Shown: positions 1 to 9,356, numbered from the stretch's first letter. The stretch: DNA of 9,962 bases from Chloroflexota bacterium (GCA_021796315.1 JAJYOH010000183.1:1-9962); one strand, 5' to 3'. Notes: generated from the sequence alone by a model not told the origin. Made by a program: numbers and translations.

Positions 1-1
1 C

Positions 2-1543
2 GCGGCTACGCTGGCATCTGAATTGCATCACCGCGCTGCGAGCATTAGCAATCTCGTCGCGCTGGCTGAATTATCCGGCGACACAACTTCCATATCAACA
101 ACAAGCGATCTCGCTTCTGACTTCGATGGCGGATTTGCTTATCTGAATATGGATGGCAGACTCATTACAAGCACCCTTCCTTCTGGACCTTGGAATGTAA
201 TCACTCAAAATAAAATTCATCTTGCCTCTTCCTCCAGCCCGGGTCCCGTTTTCTCATCCCCATTTCTTGATCCGCACTCAAAGCGGCTTCTCGTCATTGT
301 TTCGCAACTTATACCCTCTCGAAACATCATCGTAGCAGGCGCGTTTTCTCCTGAGACTCTTGCACGCGAGACTCTTGCGCCATCCTATCCCGACAACATT
401 CATGCAACGATTCTTCTTTTCGATTCCTCGGGTCAGCTTTTATTTTCCAGTAATCCTCTCGCGACGAGCAATCTCTCATCCGATCATCCTGGCTTGACGG
501 AGGCCTTGAGCGGCGAAAGTGGAACAACATACGTAAGCCAAGATAATACTGAGCGTGTTGTTGCATACAGTCCCATCACAGCCACTGGCTGGGCATTGAT
601 CACCGAAGAAGAATGGGAAATGGTTGTCAGCCCGTCATTGCAACTCACGCAAATGGCTCCGCTGGTGATTGTGCCAGCCTTTATCCTTGCACTGATTGCG
701 TTGTGGTTCGTAGCGACGCGCATTGTCCAGCCGCTGCAAAAATTGGAGACCAAAGCCGCCGCGCTGGCCTGGGGAGACTTTGAAGCCATCAAAGATTCAG
801 TCGGCGGAATTTCTGAAGTGCGACACTTGCAATTGGAATTAACCGAAATGTCGCGTAAGGTGCGAGCTGCACAGGAGGGACTGCGCGGTTATATTGGCGC
901 GATTACTTTCGCCCAGGAGGAGGAACGAAACCGCCTGGCGCGTGAATTGCATGATGACACCATTCAAGCAGTGATTGCCTTGAAACAACGTGTGCAACTC
1001 GCACAAAAATCCGTCAAGACTCAAAGCGGCCGCCAGGCGTTGAGCGAACTTGAGACTCTGGCCGAACAAACCATCGAGAACCTTCGCCGCCTGACGCGTG
1101 CCCTGCGTCCCATCTACCTTGAGGACCTGGGGCTGGTCACCGCGCTGGAAATGCTGGCGCGTGAGACGAGCCAGTCCAATCACCTGGAAATTGATTTTCG
1201 AAAACACGGACAGGAAAAACGACTATCTCACGAGGTGGAACTGGCGTTATACCGTATCGCGCAGGAAGCCTTGAATAATGTGGTGCGCCATTCGCAAGCC
1301 AAACGCGCAGACTTGCAAATCGCGTTTGGAGAGAAAGAAATCGAGTTGGAAGTGAGCGACAACGGCATTGGTTTCAACATGCCGAAGAGTCCCACCGACT
1401 TTGCGCCGAATGGACATTTTGGTTTGCTGGGAATGCGGGAACGCGCAGACCTAATCGAAGCCCGCCTGGAAGTAGACTCTGCTCCCGGAAAGGGGACCAG
1501 GTTGAAGGTTTATGCTGAGCAGAGTCGAAGCATCCAATTGTGA
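2..1543 (+). CDS. Sensor histidine kinase, NarL/LiaS type (5' end missing)
   Basis: The reading frame is open to the left edge, so the true start and first membrane segment lie outside; a TTG at 23 is only an internal codon. The visible part begins in an extracytoplasmic sensor domain (to about base 650, ending in the cache-like GWALITEEEWE). A hydrophobic segment follows (about 656-730, LVIVPAFILALIALWFV), then a HAMP linker (about 715-880). The HisKA_3 dimerisation domain has the H-box ELHDDTIQ, with the phospho-accepting His at 950-952. The HATPase_c domain has an N-box (EALNNVVRHS, about 1267-1296), a G-box (DNGIGF) and GLLGMRERA. This order is that of LiaS/NarX/DegS-like kinases, which phosphorylate a LuxR-type response regulator. 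No regulator gene is visible; it may lie upstream. A hairpin terminator follows the stop, so the kinase is probably transcribed separately from the copper/thiol genes. The signal sensed cannot be read from the sequence. Confidence 0.93.
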   Translation, partial: AATLASELHHRAASISNLVALAELSGDTTSISTTSDLASDFDGGFAYLNMDGRLITSTLPSGPWNVITQNKIHLASSSSPGPVFSSPFLDPHSKRLLVIVSQLIPSRNIIVAGAFSPETLARETLAPSYPDNIHATILLFDSSGQLLFSSNPLATSNLSSDHPGLTEALSGESGTTYVSQDNTERVVAYSPITATGWALITEEEWEMVVSPSLQLTQMAPLVIVPAFILALIALWFVATRIVQPLQKLETKAAALAWGDFEAIKDSVGGISEVRHLQLELTEMSRKVRAAQEGLRGYIGAITFAQEEERNRLARELHDDTIQAVIALKQRVQLAQKSVKTQSGRQALSELETLAEQTIENLRRLTRALRPIYLEDLGLVTALEMLARETSQSNHLEIDFRKHGQEKRLSHEVELALYRIAQEALNNVVRHSQAKRADLQIAFGEKEIELEVSDNGIGFNMPKSPTDFAPNGHFGLLGMRERADLIEARLEVDSAPGKGTRLKVYAEQSRSIQL

Positions 1544-1576
1544 AGCGATGAACGTCATAAGCCATTTTGCCTACCC

Positions 1577-1616
1577 AAAATCCCGCCATCCTGCGCTCAG
1601 TCAGAGGCGGGATTTT
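1577..1616 (+). terminator. Rho-independent terminator after the histidine kinase
   Basis: A perfect 11-base inverted repeat, AAAATCCCGCC (1577-1587) and GGCGGGATTTT (1606-1616), has an 18-base loop and ends in a run of four T. It lies 33 bases after the kinase stop codon. It separates the kinase from the ccdA-like gene, which starts only about 40 bases further on, and so implies that the latter has its own promoter or is reached by read-through. Confidence 0.8.
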
Positions 1617-1654
1617 GCTTATCATGCCAGCATCCTGAACCGGCAGATAAATTG

Positions 1655-2416
1655 ATGGCAACAGGCACTGCTGCTCCAATGGTTTCTCTCCAAGACGAAC
1701 GTTTGAAGATATTCCTGCATGCCCTTTTATTTGTTGCGGGTTTCTCACTGGTATTTATCGTAGGCTGGGGCGGCTCCGTGACTCTGATCGGGCAATTGTT
1801 TGGCACATACAAAAGTATCATCGCGCGTATCGGCGGTGTGGTCGTCATCATGTTCGGATTGGCAACGCTGGAAGTAATCCACATCCCGTGGTTTTATGTG
1901 GACACACGCTCATATTATCAAGGGAAAGCCGGGTCATTTGCCAACTCTGCCTTGATGGGACTTCTCTTCGCGGCAGGTTGGAGCCCGTGCATTGGCGCGA
2001 CACTCGGCGCGATATTGACAATGGGCTTAAGCCAGCAAACCGTTGGTCAAGCCATGTGGTTAGCTTCAGGTTATTCGCTGGGATTGGGAATTCCGTTTCT
2101 CGCGATGGCGCTAGGGCTCGAACGTGCCACAGGTTGGATCAAACACATGAGTCGCTATCGCCGCGCCATTCAAATTGCCAGCGGCGCGTTCATTATCACC
2201 ATTGGCATTTTGCTTCTGACAAATGCGATGAACCTGATTTCAATCTGGGCATTCAGAAATGGTTACTTCATCGAGTCCTTTTCATCCTACGCCGCCGCGC
2301 CGACATACTTCACCGCCATCATCGCGGGACTGCTATCTTTTATTTCGCCTTGCGTGCTTCCACTTGTGCCTGCCTATCTCGGCTATTTGAGCGGACACAC
2401 TTTGCAAAGGGCATAA
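1655..2416 (+). CDS. CcdA-like thiol-disulfide transmembrane transporter, circularly permuted
   Basis: CcdA moves electrons from cytoplasmic thioredoxin across the membrane to extracytoplasmic thiol proteins. Six hydrophobic segments are visible at about residues 20-42, 55-75, 98-124, 131-155, 173-192 and 218-247. Both redox-cysteine motifs are present: WSPCIGA near residue 113 and SPCVLPLVPAYLGYLSG near residue 234. In the usual family order, SPCVLP lies in the first membrane segment. Here it is in the last one, followed by only HTLQRA and the stop. The N-terminus (MATGTAAPMVSLQDER) instead resembles the loop that normally follows segment 1. The protein therefore reads TM2-3-4-5-6-1. ATG at 1655 is chosen; a TTG directly before it at 1652 and an ATG at 1679 are alternatives, and none has a convincing ribosome binding site. 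The frame is open back to the kinase stop but contains no other start. The rhodanese gene begins 3 bases downstream. It could instead be a rearranged, non-functional remnant. Confidence 0.85.
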   Translation: MATGTAAPMVSLQDERLKIFLHALLFVAGFSLVFIVGWGGSVTLIGQLFGTYKSIIARIGGVVVIMFGLATLEVIHIPWFYVDTRSYYQGKAGSFANSALMGLLFAAGWSPCIGATLGAILTMGLSQQTVGQAMWLASGYSLGLGIPFLAMALGLERATGWIKHMSRYRRAIQIASGAFIITIGILLLTNAMNLISIWAFRNGYFIESFSSYAAAPTYFTAIIAGLLSFISPCVLPLVPAYLGYLSGHTLQRA

Positions 2417-2419
2417 ACA

Positions 2420-2827
2420 ATGAAAAAGTTGATTTTTATATTGCTGACAGCTGTTATTCTTGCAGGCTGCCAATCCAAACCTGTAAATGGTGAAATGGTC
2501 ACTGTGGCAGGCGGCTCATATAAAAATGTTTCTGCTGATGAATTGAACTCGATGTTGAAGAAAAAGGATTTCGTGTTCGTCAATGTACACATTCCATTTG
2601 CAGGAAACATCCCAAACACGGACTTGTCCATTCCCTATGACCAGGTGGAGCATAATCTTTCTCAATTGCCTGCCAATAAAAACGCAAAGATCGTGCTCTA
2701 TTGCCGCAGTGGACGCATGAGTCAGATGGCCGCCGAAGAACTTGTATCGCTTGGATACACCAATATCTGGAATCTCAAAGGCGGCATGGTGGATTGGGAA
2801 CGAGCAGGTTTTGAATTAGGGAATTAG
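2420..2827 (+). CDS. Rhodanese-like lipoprotein
   Basis: A 135-residue protein with a lipoprotein signal: a Lys-Lys start, a hydrophobic core and the lipobox LAGC with Cys17, so it is predicted to be lipid-anchored on the outer face of the cytoplasmic membrane. Residues about 35-133 form a single rhodanese domain with the active-site loop CRSGRM (Cys95) after the strand IVLY, and the C-terminal WNLKGGMVDWERAGF typical of the fold. Rhodaneses form a persulfide or act in thiol redox on the catalytic Cys. The usual DVR motif of strand 1 reads VNVHIP here, a variant of the single-domain extracytoplasmic group. The gene starts 3 bases after the ccdA-like stop, and AAAGGG within the ccdA end can serve as its ribosome binding site, so the two are almost certainly co-transcribed. 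This suggests that CcdA keeps Cys95 reduced (inference). Confidence 0.9.
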   Translation: MKKLIFILLTAVILAGCQSKPVNGEMVTVAGGSYKNVSADELNSMLKKKDFVFVNVHIPFAGNIPNTDLSIPYDQVEHNLSQLPANKNAKIVLYCRSGRMSQMAAEELVSLGYTNIWNLKGGMVDWERAGFELGN

Positions 2828-2917
2828 GATAAGCCAAACTGCTTATACAACATCGCGCTTTTTGACCCTCCTTTCCTGATGACTACTGTGTCAGAATATA
2901 TTTGGAAGGAGTGCAAA

Positions 2918-3184
2918 ATGAAAACTCAGATCAATTTTCGCGCTTTAACAATCACACTGTTCATTACCTTCACCGCCAGTTATATACTGTGCATAGCAGG
3001 CGACCTGCTGTTTGGCTGGACAATGTACCAAGCATGGGCGCCGCTCTTACCTGGTTTTACCTGGCCGTTGACCATCGGAGGCTTTTTGATCGGGCTGCTT
3101 TGGGCGGTTGGCTATAGTCTGTATGTGGCGGCCTTAATCGCATTCCCATACAACTACTTTGCCCTGCGAAGGCGCGCCGTATAG
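2918..3184 (+). CDS. Small membrane protein, DUF5676-like
   Basis: An 88-residue protein. The start at 2918 is chosen because AAGGAG lies 7 bases upstream; an in-frame ATG at 2879 has no such site. Two hydrophobic segments are visible, at about residues 10-30 and 50-75. The second holds TIGGFLIGLLWAVGYSLYVAAL and is followed by FPYNYFALRRR, whose positive tail suggests a cytoplasmic C-terminus. Length, two-helix layout and the GxxxGLxWxxxYxxYVA...YNY pattern resemble the DUF5676 family, small membrane proteins of unknown function often found near metal-resistance genes. The family assignment is from memory of the pattern and is only moderately sure. It lies 90 bases after the rhodanese gene and 61 bases before the Met-rich gene. 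Confidence 0.8.
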   Translation: MKTQINFRALTITLFITFTASYILCIAGDLLFGWTMYQAWAPLLPGFTWPLTIGGFLIGLLWAVGYSLYVAALIAFPYNYFALRRRAV

Positions 3185-3245
3185 TCATACGTTTACAAGA
3201 GCAGTGAAAAGCGATTTGCTCAGCACTGCTCCGAAAGGAAGAAAA

Positions 3246-3446
3246 ATGGATACCGGAAATATTCTGCTAATCGTGATCGGTCTCTTTTTACTCATTGCGA
3301 TTGTGCTGCTACTCGGTGGCGGAATGGCCATGGGCGGTATGACAATGATGGCTGGGATGATGTTCACCCCGACAGGCTTGATAGCCTTGTTGATCATTCT
3401 GGCGCTGGCAGGTTTTCTCACCTATGCTGCTTTTTACGTCCATTGA
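3246..3446 (+). CDS. Methionine-rich small membrane protein
   Basis: A 66-residue protein of unrecognised family. The start at 3246 follows AAAGGAAG at a good distance; an in-frame ATG at 3159 would overlap the previous gene and lacks such a site. It is almost entirely hydrophobic, with two membrane segments (about residues 5-24 and 42-63). They are joined by a short Gly/Met stretch, GGGMAMGGMTMMAGMMF (residues 24-40), which holds seven Met residues. Met clusters of this kind bind Cu+ in known copper transporters, so a copper role fits the neighbourhood, but this is inference. It ends in a single His. Confidence 0.72.
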   Translation: MDTGNILLIVIGLFLLIAIVLLLGGGMAMGGMTMMAGMMFTPTGLIALLIILALAGFLTYAAFYVH

Positions 3447-3589
3447 ATTGCCAGATACACGTGTTACCCTCTGACGACTCAATGTTGTGCAAGACAATGC
3501 TCGAGCGTGAATCTGAGAAGTATGTGAAAAACGAAGAAACAAAATCTGGATGAGCCCCACTATAACTTTTGAGAGGCGGAGACAAAGCC

Positions 3590-4552
3590 ATGCCGGAACA
3601 AAATGTAGAAATAACTGCAGAGCCCGCTGACCAAAACCTTTCGACGAACAAACGCATCAAGCAAACTGCATGGATGGTCATTGCAATTGTGATTACGTTT
3701 CTGCTGGGCCTTGGAAGTGGATATCTTAAATGGGGACAGGATGAGACGGCCGCGGCGAAGCAGCAGAAAGAACTGACTCAACTCTACGAGCAAGTCAACC
3801 CTAAAGGCGGCTACGCCCTGCCTGTTTCCTATGAAAATCTGGGACCAAAATTGATCGAAGCAGGCGCCATTAATTATGACGCCTTCCAGAATGTGATGAC
3901 GGTGAGTGGTGATCCCATCGACAATCACCAGATCAACATCCTTCAGAAGGGCAGCGATGAACGAGTCGTGATCACAGCAAAGAACGCTCACTTCCTGCTC
4001 AACTTTTTCTGGGCAGTTGGGCTGGCCAACAGGAATTCGATCCTTACCGAAGGGCCGATGGTTCAATACAGCAATGGTCAGATCGACGGTTTCGCCTCCA
4101 CTGGCGGATGGACTCTTGCAACAAAGCCAATCACTCAACTATACGCCAGTGAGAGCTTGATTTCACTGACCGCTGAACAACAAGCGCGCGTGGAACAGGT
4201 GGCCGCGGCGGTGTATCGTCCGTGTTGTAATAACTACACATTATTTCCCGACTGTAATCATGGCATGGCGATGCTCGGACTGCTGGAGTTAATGGCCTCG
4301 CAGAATGCCAGTGTCGATGAGATGTTCAATGCCGCCAAATATGTCAACGCCTTTTGGTTTCCGCAACAGACATTGGAGGCTGCGATCTATCTCAAAACAA
4401 ACCAGGGAACTGACTTCACCAACGCTAGCGCACGTCTGGTTGTAAGCAAAGACTTATCGTCAGCCTCTGGCGCCAACATGGTGCATCAATCCCTTCAAAC
4501 CAGCGGACAGTTAAAGCAAATTCCAAATCAGGGCGGCAGTTGTGCCAATTAA
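3590..4552 (+). CDS. Membrane-anchored extracytoplasmic protein with CC-x8-C-x-H motif, function unknown
   Basis: A 320-residue protein. ATG at 3590 is chosen over TTG at 3569 because GAGAGGCGGAG lies just upstream. A short charged N-terminus precedes one membrane segment (about residues 27-45), and the rest should lie outside the cytoplasm. Residues about 70-185 form a mixed domain ending in GFASTGGWTL. Residues about 195-265 look helical and carry YRPCCNNYTLFPDCNHGMAM, with Cys212, Cys213, Cys222 and His224 as likely metal ligands or redox cysteines; a C-terminal GGSCAN adds Cys318. I recall similar CCxN...FPDCNHGMA proteins in Chloroflexota, but no named family. It is 34 bases upstream of the TlpA-like gene and upstream of copper genes. 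It may be a copper-binding protein or a thiol client of CcdA/TlpA (inference). Confidence 0.85.
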   Translation: MPEQNVEITAEPADQNLSTNKRIKQTAWMVIAIVITFLLGLGSGYLKWGQDETAAAKQQKELTQLYEQVNPKGGYALPVSYENLGPKLIEAGAINYDAFQNVMTVSGDPIDNHQINILQKGSDERVVITAKNAHFLLNFFWAVGLANRNSILTEGPMVQYSNGQIDGFASTGGWTLATKPITQLYASESLISLTAEQQARVEQVAAAVYRPCCNNYTLFPDCNHGMAMLGLLELMASQNASVDEMFNAAKYVNAFWFPQQTLEAAIYLKTNQGTDFTNASARLVVSKDLSSASGANMVHQSLQTSGQLKQIPNQGGSCAN

Positions 4553-4586
4553 TTCCTTTTACATTAATTAACCTTCAGCGGATATT

Positions 4587-5156
4587 ATGGCAGAAGTCAA
4601 AGCAGATTCACGTCCCGGCATATCGTTATGGATACAAATCCTTATTTGGGCTTTTCTCATTGGCCTGCTCATTCTTTTGGGGATTGGCCTGAAACGCGCC
4701 CAGCAGGGAACCATCCAGCCTGGAGTTGAAGTTCCTGATTTCAGCCTCACACTTTTCAGCGGCTATGAATACAACGGTCAGTCAAAGGTGAAAATTTCAG
4801 ATCTGCGCGGCAAAGTTGTGTTTATCAATTTTTGGGCTTCGTGGTGCAAGCCGTGCGAGCAGGAGGCCCCGGCTTTGGAGCAAACCTGGGAGTACTATCA
4901 ACCCATCGGTAAGATGGTTTTCCTGGGAATAGATTATGTGGATACCGAGCCTTCCGCGCGTGTTTTTCTCAAGAAATTCAACAGCACCTACCCCAATGGG
5001 GCGGACATAGGTACGATTATCTCGCAGATGTTTCGGATCAAGGGTGTGCCCGAGACCTATATTATTGATACCAATGGCGTTCTCAACTATGTCAAAATTG
5101 GCCCCTTCCTAAGTATGGGTGAGATCAAAGCGGTGATTGACCCGTTACTCCCCTAG
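4587..5156 (+). CDS. Membrane-anchored TlpA/ResA-type thiol-disulfide oxidoreductase
   Basis: A 189-residue protein with a short N-terminal cytoplasmic tail, one membrane segment (about residues 14-35) and a thioredoxin-fold domain from about 45 to the end. The active site is WCKPC (Cys87 and Cys90) after the strand VVFINFWAS, and the cis-proline loop is GVPET (Pro155). PGVEVPDFSL at the domain start and the insert between the first helix and FLGIDY are typical of the TlpA/ResA/DsbE group. These proteins reduce extracytoplasmic disulfides, for example in apocytochrome c or copper-site assembly of cytochrome oxidase, and receive electrons from CcdA. It is unusual that ccdA is not directly adjacent but three genes upstream in the same direction. 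No strong ribosome binding site precedes the ATG. Confidence 0.93.
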   Translation: MAEVKADSRPGISLWIQILIWAFLIGLLILLGIGLKRAQQGTIQPGVEVPDFSLTLFSGYEYNGQSKVKISDLRGKVVFINFWASWCKPCEQEAPALEQTWEYYQPIGKMVFLGIDYVDTEPSARVFLKKFNSTYPNGADIGTIISQMFRIKGVPETYIIDTNGVLNYVKIGPFLSMGEIKAVIDPLLP

Positions 5157-5169
5157 TATTGGAGACAGA

Positions 5170-5388
5170 ATGAATAAATTGAAGAGCAGGAAACTTGAAA
5201 AAAGAAAAGAATGGCCTGCTGTCGTCTATATATGGATATTTGGTTTGGGGATCATCAGTTATGCAGTGGCCAGAGTAGTCCTAGATGGAAAGCCGCATCC
5301 ATATCACTGGATCATCGCCGTGATCGGTGGCTTGGCAGGCATTCCACTAGGCTGGTTATGGTATCACTGGCGCGGGGATGTCTTTTAG
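5170..5388 (+). CDS. Small two-helix membrane protein, function unknown
   Basis: A 72-residue protein. ATG at 5170 is chosen because GGAGA precedes it by a few bases; an in-frame ATG at 5137 lies inside the TlpA-like gene. A Lys/Arg-rich N-terminus (MNKLKSRKLEKRKEW) is followed by two hydrophobic segments (about residues 17-36 and 46-65), with a short loop DGKPHPYH between them and a tail YHWRGDVF. By the positive-inside rule both ends are cytoplasmic and the His-containing loop is outside. No family recognised. It starts 13 bases after the TlpA-like stop, so it is probably translated from the same message. Confidence 0.72.
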   Translation: MNKLKSRKLEKRKEWPAVVYIWIFGLGIISYAVARVVLDGKPHPYHWIIAVIGGLAGIPLGWLWYHWRGDVF

Positions 5389-5513
5389 ATTAGAACAAAG
5401 GGCAAGGCATCGCAAAATAATAAGCAAAAATGCCTATAAAATATCGGGTAATACGGCCCTCCGTGGAGTGGTCTGTTAATGTGATAATCAAATCAAACAA
5501 AAGGAGATAACCT

Positions 5514-5687
5514 ATGGCAACAACAGTACACGATCCCGTCTGCGGCATGGATATTGACCCCGCGACCGCCGCTGGCAAATCTGAATACAAAGGCCAAACC
5601 TATTACTTCTGCTCGCTCGGGTGTAAGAAATCCTTCGACAAAGAGCCTGAGAAGTATCTTGGCAAGGAACACGAACACCATCACTAA
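5514..5687 (+). CDS. YHS domain metal-binding protein
   Basis: A 57-residue cytoplasmic protein made of one YHS domain. DPVCGMDID at residues 7-15 and YYFCSLGCKKSF at residues 30-41 give the three family cysteines (Cys10, Cys33, Cys37). The tail KEHEHHH adds four His. YHS domains bind heavy metals and occur alone or at the N-terminus of P-type copper ATPases and metal reductases. A strong AAGGAGA lies 7 bases before the ATG, so it is likely well translated. It is followed by its own hairpin terminator and then by a copper ATPase whose first 48 residues are a close relative of it (shared DPVCGM, GQT(Y/F)YFCS and FDK(E/D)P). It may act as a free metal carrier or buffer for that pump (inference). 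Confidence 0.92.
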   Translation: MATTVHDPVCGMDIDPATAAGKSEYKGQTYYFCSLGCKKSFDKEPEKYLGKEHEHHH

Positions 5688-5699
5688 AATTTTTCCTCT

Positions 5700-5730
5700 G
5701 CAAATGGCCTATTTGACATAGGCCATTTGC
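5700..5730 (+). terminator. Hairpin terminator after the YHS gene
   Basis: A perfect 13-base inverted repeat, GCAAATGGCCTAT (5700-5712) and ATAGGCCATTTGC (5718-5730), encloses the 5-base loop TTGAC. It starts 12 bases after the YHS stop codon and is followed by TTATAT rather than a clean T-run; a T-run precedes it instead. It should end or weaken the YHS transcript and so make the small YHS message more abundant than that of the downstream pump. Confidence 0.7.
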
Positions 5731-5818
5731 TTATATCCGAATAAGCACAGTTCTGCTGGTAATTAGACATTATCCACCATACACTTCCTGCATCTTACTT
5801 TTACTGGAAGGTGATCCT

Positions 5819-8500
<2,682 letters not shown>

Positions 8501-8504
8501 TTAC

Positions 8505-8573
8505 AAAGTTGCAGGTTCAAAGTTGAAAGTTTTTCCCTATTTTGCGACCTTCAACTTGCAACCTTCAACATGG
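8505..8573. repeat. Heptad-repeat imperfect palindrome between copA and the cupredoxin gene
   Basis: This 82-base gap is mostly one element. Units of seven bases run AAAGTTG, CAGGTTC, AAAGTTG, AAAGTTT (8505-8532), then after a T/C-rich centre GACCTTC, AACTTGC, AACCTTC, AACATGG (8546-8573). The arms 8508-8529 and 8549-8569 are inverted copies with a few mismatches. The right arm runs directly into the ribosome binding site GGAG of the next gene, so a hairpin here could influence both the end of the copA message and translation of the cupredoxin. Confidence 0.7.
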
Positions 8574-8582
8574 AGATAAAAA

Positions 8583-8960
8583 ATGACAACTGCACAAATT
8601 ATCGTCACCTTGAGTGGATTTGCCCTCAGCGTTCTCATCGCCTGGTATTTTTGGTTCGCCCCCAAAGCGCAGACACGCGCCGCCGTCTCCGAGTCTGGCG
8701 CGCAGGAAGTGGCGGTCACCGTGAAGGGCGGCTACACTCCCGATGTGATCGTCGTGCAAAAAGGCCGCCCCGTGCGATTGACATTTACGCGCCAGGAAAG
8801 TTCCGCCTGTTCCGAGAAGGTGTTGTTCCCTGACTTCAATCAAAATGCGTTGTTGCCCGAAGGTGAACAGGTGATATTGGAATTCACACCCGATAAAGCA
8901 GGTGAGTATGGCTTTCAATGCCAGATGGGAATGTTGCGCGGCAAGCTGATTGTGGAATAA
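8583..8960 (+). CDS. Membrane-anchored cupredoxin-like copper-binding protein
   Basis: A 125-residue protein with one N-terminal membrane segment (about residues 5-26, ending YFWFAP) and a cupredoxin (plastocyanin-like, Cupredoxin_1) domain from about 42 to 125 facing outward. Family marks are GGYTPDVIVVQKGRPVRLTF, a Cys in SSACSEKV (Cys76), the FPDF...LPEG stretch, and GEYGFQCQMGMLRGKLIV with Cys113, Met115 and Met117. Cys76, Cys113 and the Met residues are the likely copper ligands; the classical His of blue copper sites is absent, as is usual for this short group beside copper ATPases. It probably receives Cu+ exported by the pump encoded just upstream (inference). The start follows GGAG at a good distance. 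A strong terminator follows its stop. Confidence 0.92.
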   Translation: MTTAQIIVTLSGFALSVLIAWYFWFAPKAQTRAAVSESGAQEVAVTVKGGYTPDVIVVQKGRPVRLTFTRQESSACSEKVLFPDFNQNALLPEGEQVILEFTPDKAGEYGFQCQMGMLRGKLIVE

Positions 8961-8965
8961 GAAAG

Positions 8966-8997
8966 AAGCGGGCGCAGAGAAATCTCTGCGCCCGCTT
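8966..8997. terminator. Bidirectional terminator between convergent genes
   Basis: A perfect 15-base inverted repeat, AAGCGGGCGCAGAGA (8966-8980) and TCTCTGCGCCCGCTT (8983-8997), is followed by TTTTG on the + strand and, read on the - strand, by TTCTTTC. It starts 5 bases after the cupredoxin stop and 17 bases beyond the end of the convergent zinc-ribbon gene, so it can end transcription from both sides. Confidence 0.9.
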
Positions 8998-9014
8998 TTG
9001 TTTAACGGAATGGG

Positions 9015-9356
9015 TTACTTTGCTAACGCCGCTCCACAGTATGGACAGTTCTTCCAATCAGCCTGCGTGCCGCGCCCGCAAGATGGACAAGCATGAGCCG
9101 GAGCGGGGGGAATGTTTCCGCCTCCAATTGTCCGCACGAACCAGGCGATACCAAAAACAGTCAACACGAGAAAGCCAACGGGGATCAGCCACATGAAGAA
9201 CATGCCGCCCATCATCCATGGTCCCATCATTCCCCATCCGCCATAACCCCAACCACCGTATCCCGGGCCACCCAACAAGCTTGCGCCAAACATCAAGACG
9301 AGCAGGGCGATAATGACGGTCACAACGACTGCAGTCCAATTAACTTTGTTCATCAT
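9015..9356 (-). CDS. Membrane protein with C-terminal zinc ribbon
   Basis: A 113-residue protein. A first hydrophobic segment (about residues 7-28) is followed by a Gly/Trp/Met-rich stretch GGPGYGGWGYGGWGMMGPWM (residues 29-48), a second membrane segment (about 51-77), and a C-terminal zinc ribbon with Cys90-x2-Cys93 and Cys104-x2-Cys107. Two ATG codons are adjacent; the second (9351-9353) has the better distance to AAGGAG, so the protein may be one residue shorter. The ribbon (CPSCG...DWKNCPYCG) closely matches the last ribbon of the neighbouring gene 42 bases upstream, suggesting duplication of that module. Function unknown; the Met/Gly/Trp loop could contact metal or membrane (inference). 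Confidence 0.85.
   Translation of the reverse strand: MMNKVNWTAVVVTVIIALLVLMFGASLLGGPGYGGWGYGGWGMMGPWMMGGMFFMWLIPVGFLVLTVFGIAWFVRTIGGGNIPPAPAHACPSCGRGTQADWKNCPYCGAALAK

Noticed and set aside
1888..2493. Open frame of 201 codons on the + strand overlapping the ccdA-like gene
   Set aside because: It is a shifted frame of the membrane protein, rich in Arg, Cys and His with no recognisable domain, while the ccdA frame carries the conserved motifs.
3447..3589. Extra small gene or regulatory RNA in the 143-base gap before the CC/C/H gene
   Set aside because: No open frame with a ribosome binding site and no convincing hairpin; only an 8-base palindrome ACACGTGT, which is too short to interpret.
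3560..4138. Open frame of 192 codons on the - strand opposite the CC/C/H protein
   Set aside because: No ribosome binding site or domain; the + strand frame has a clear start, membrane segment and motif.
4547..4569. Small inverted repeat AATTAAT / ATTAATT as a terminator after the CC/C/H gene
   Set aside because: It is seven A/T-only pairs with no GC core and no T-run, so it is too weak to call.
5389..5513. Metal-responsive promoter (MerR/CueR- or CopY-like) before the YHS gene
   Set aside because: TATAAA- and GATAAT-like boxes and a short CTCC/GGAG dyad exist, but no -35 at proper spacing and no recognised operator; only the ribosome binding site AAGGAGA is clear.
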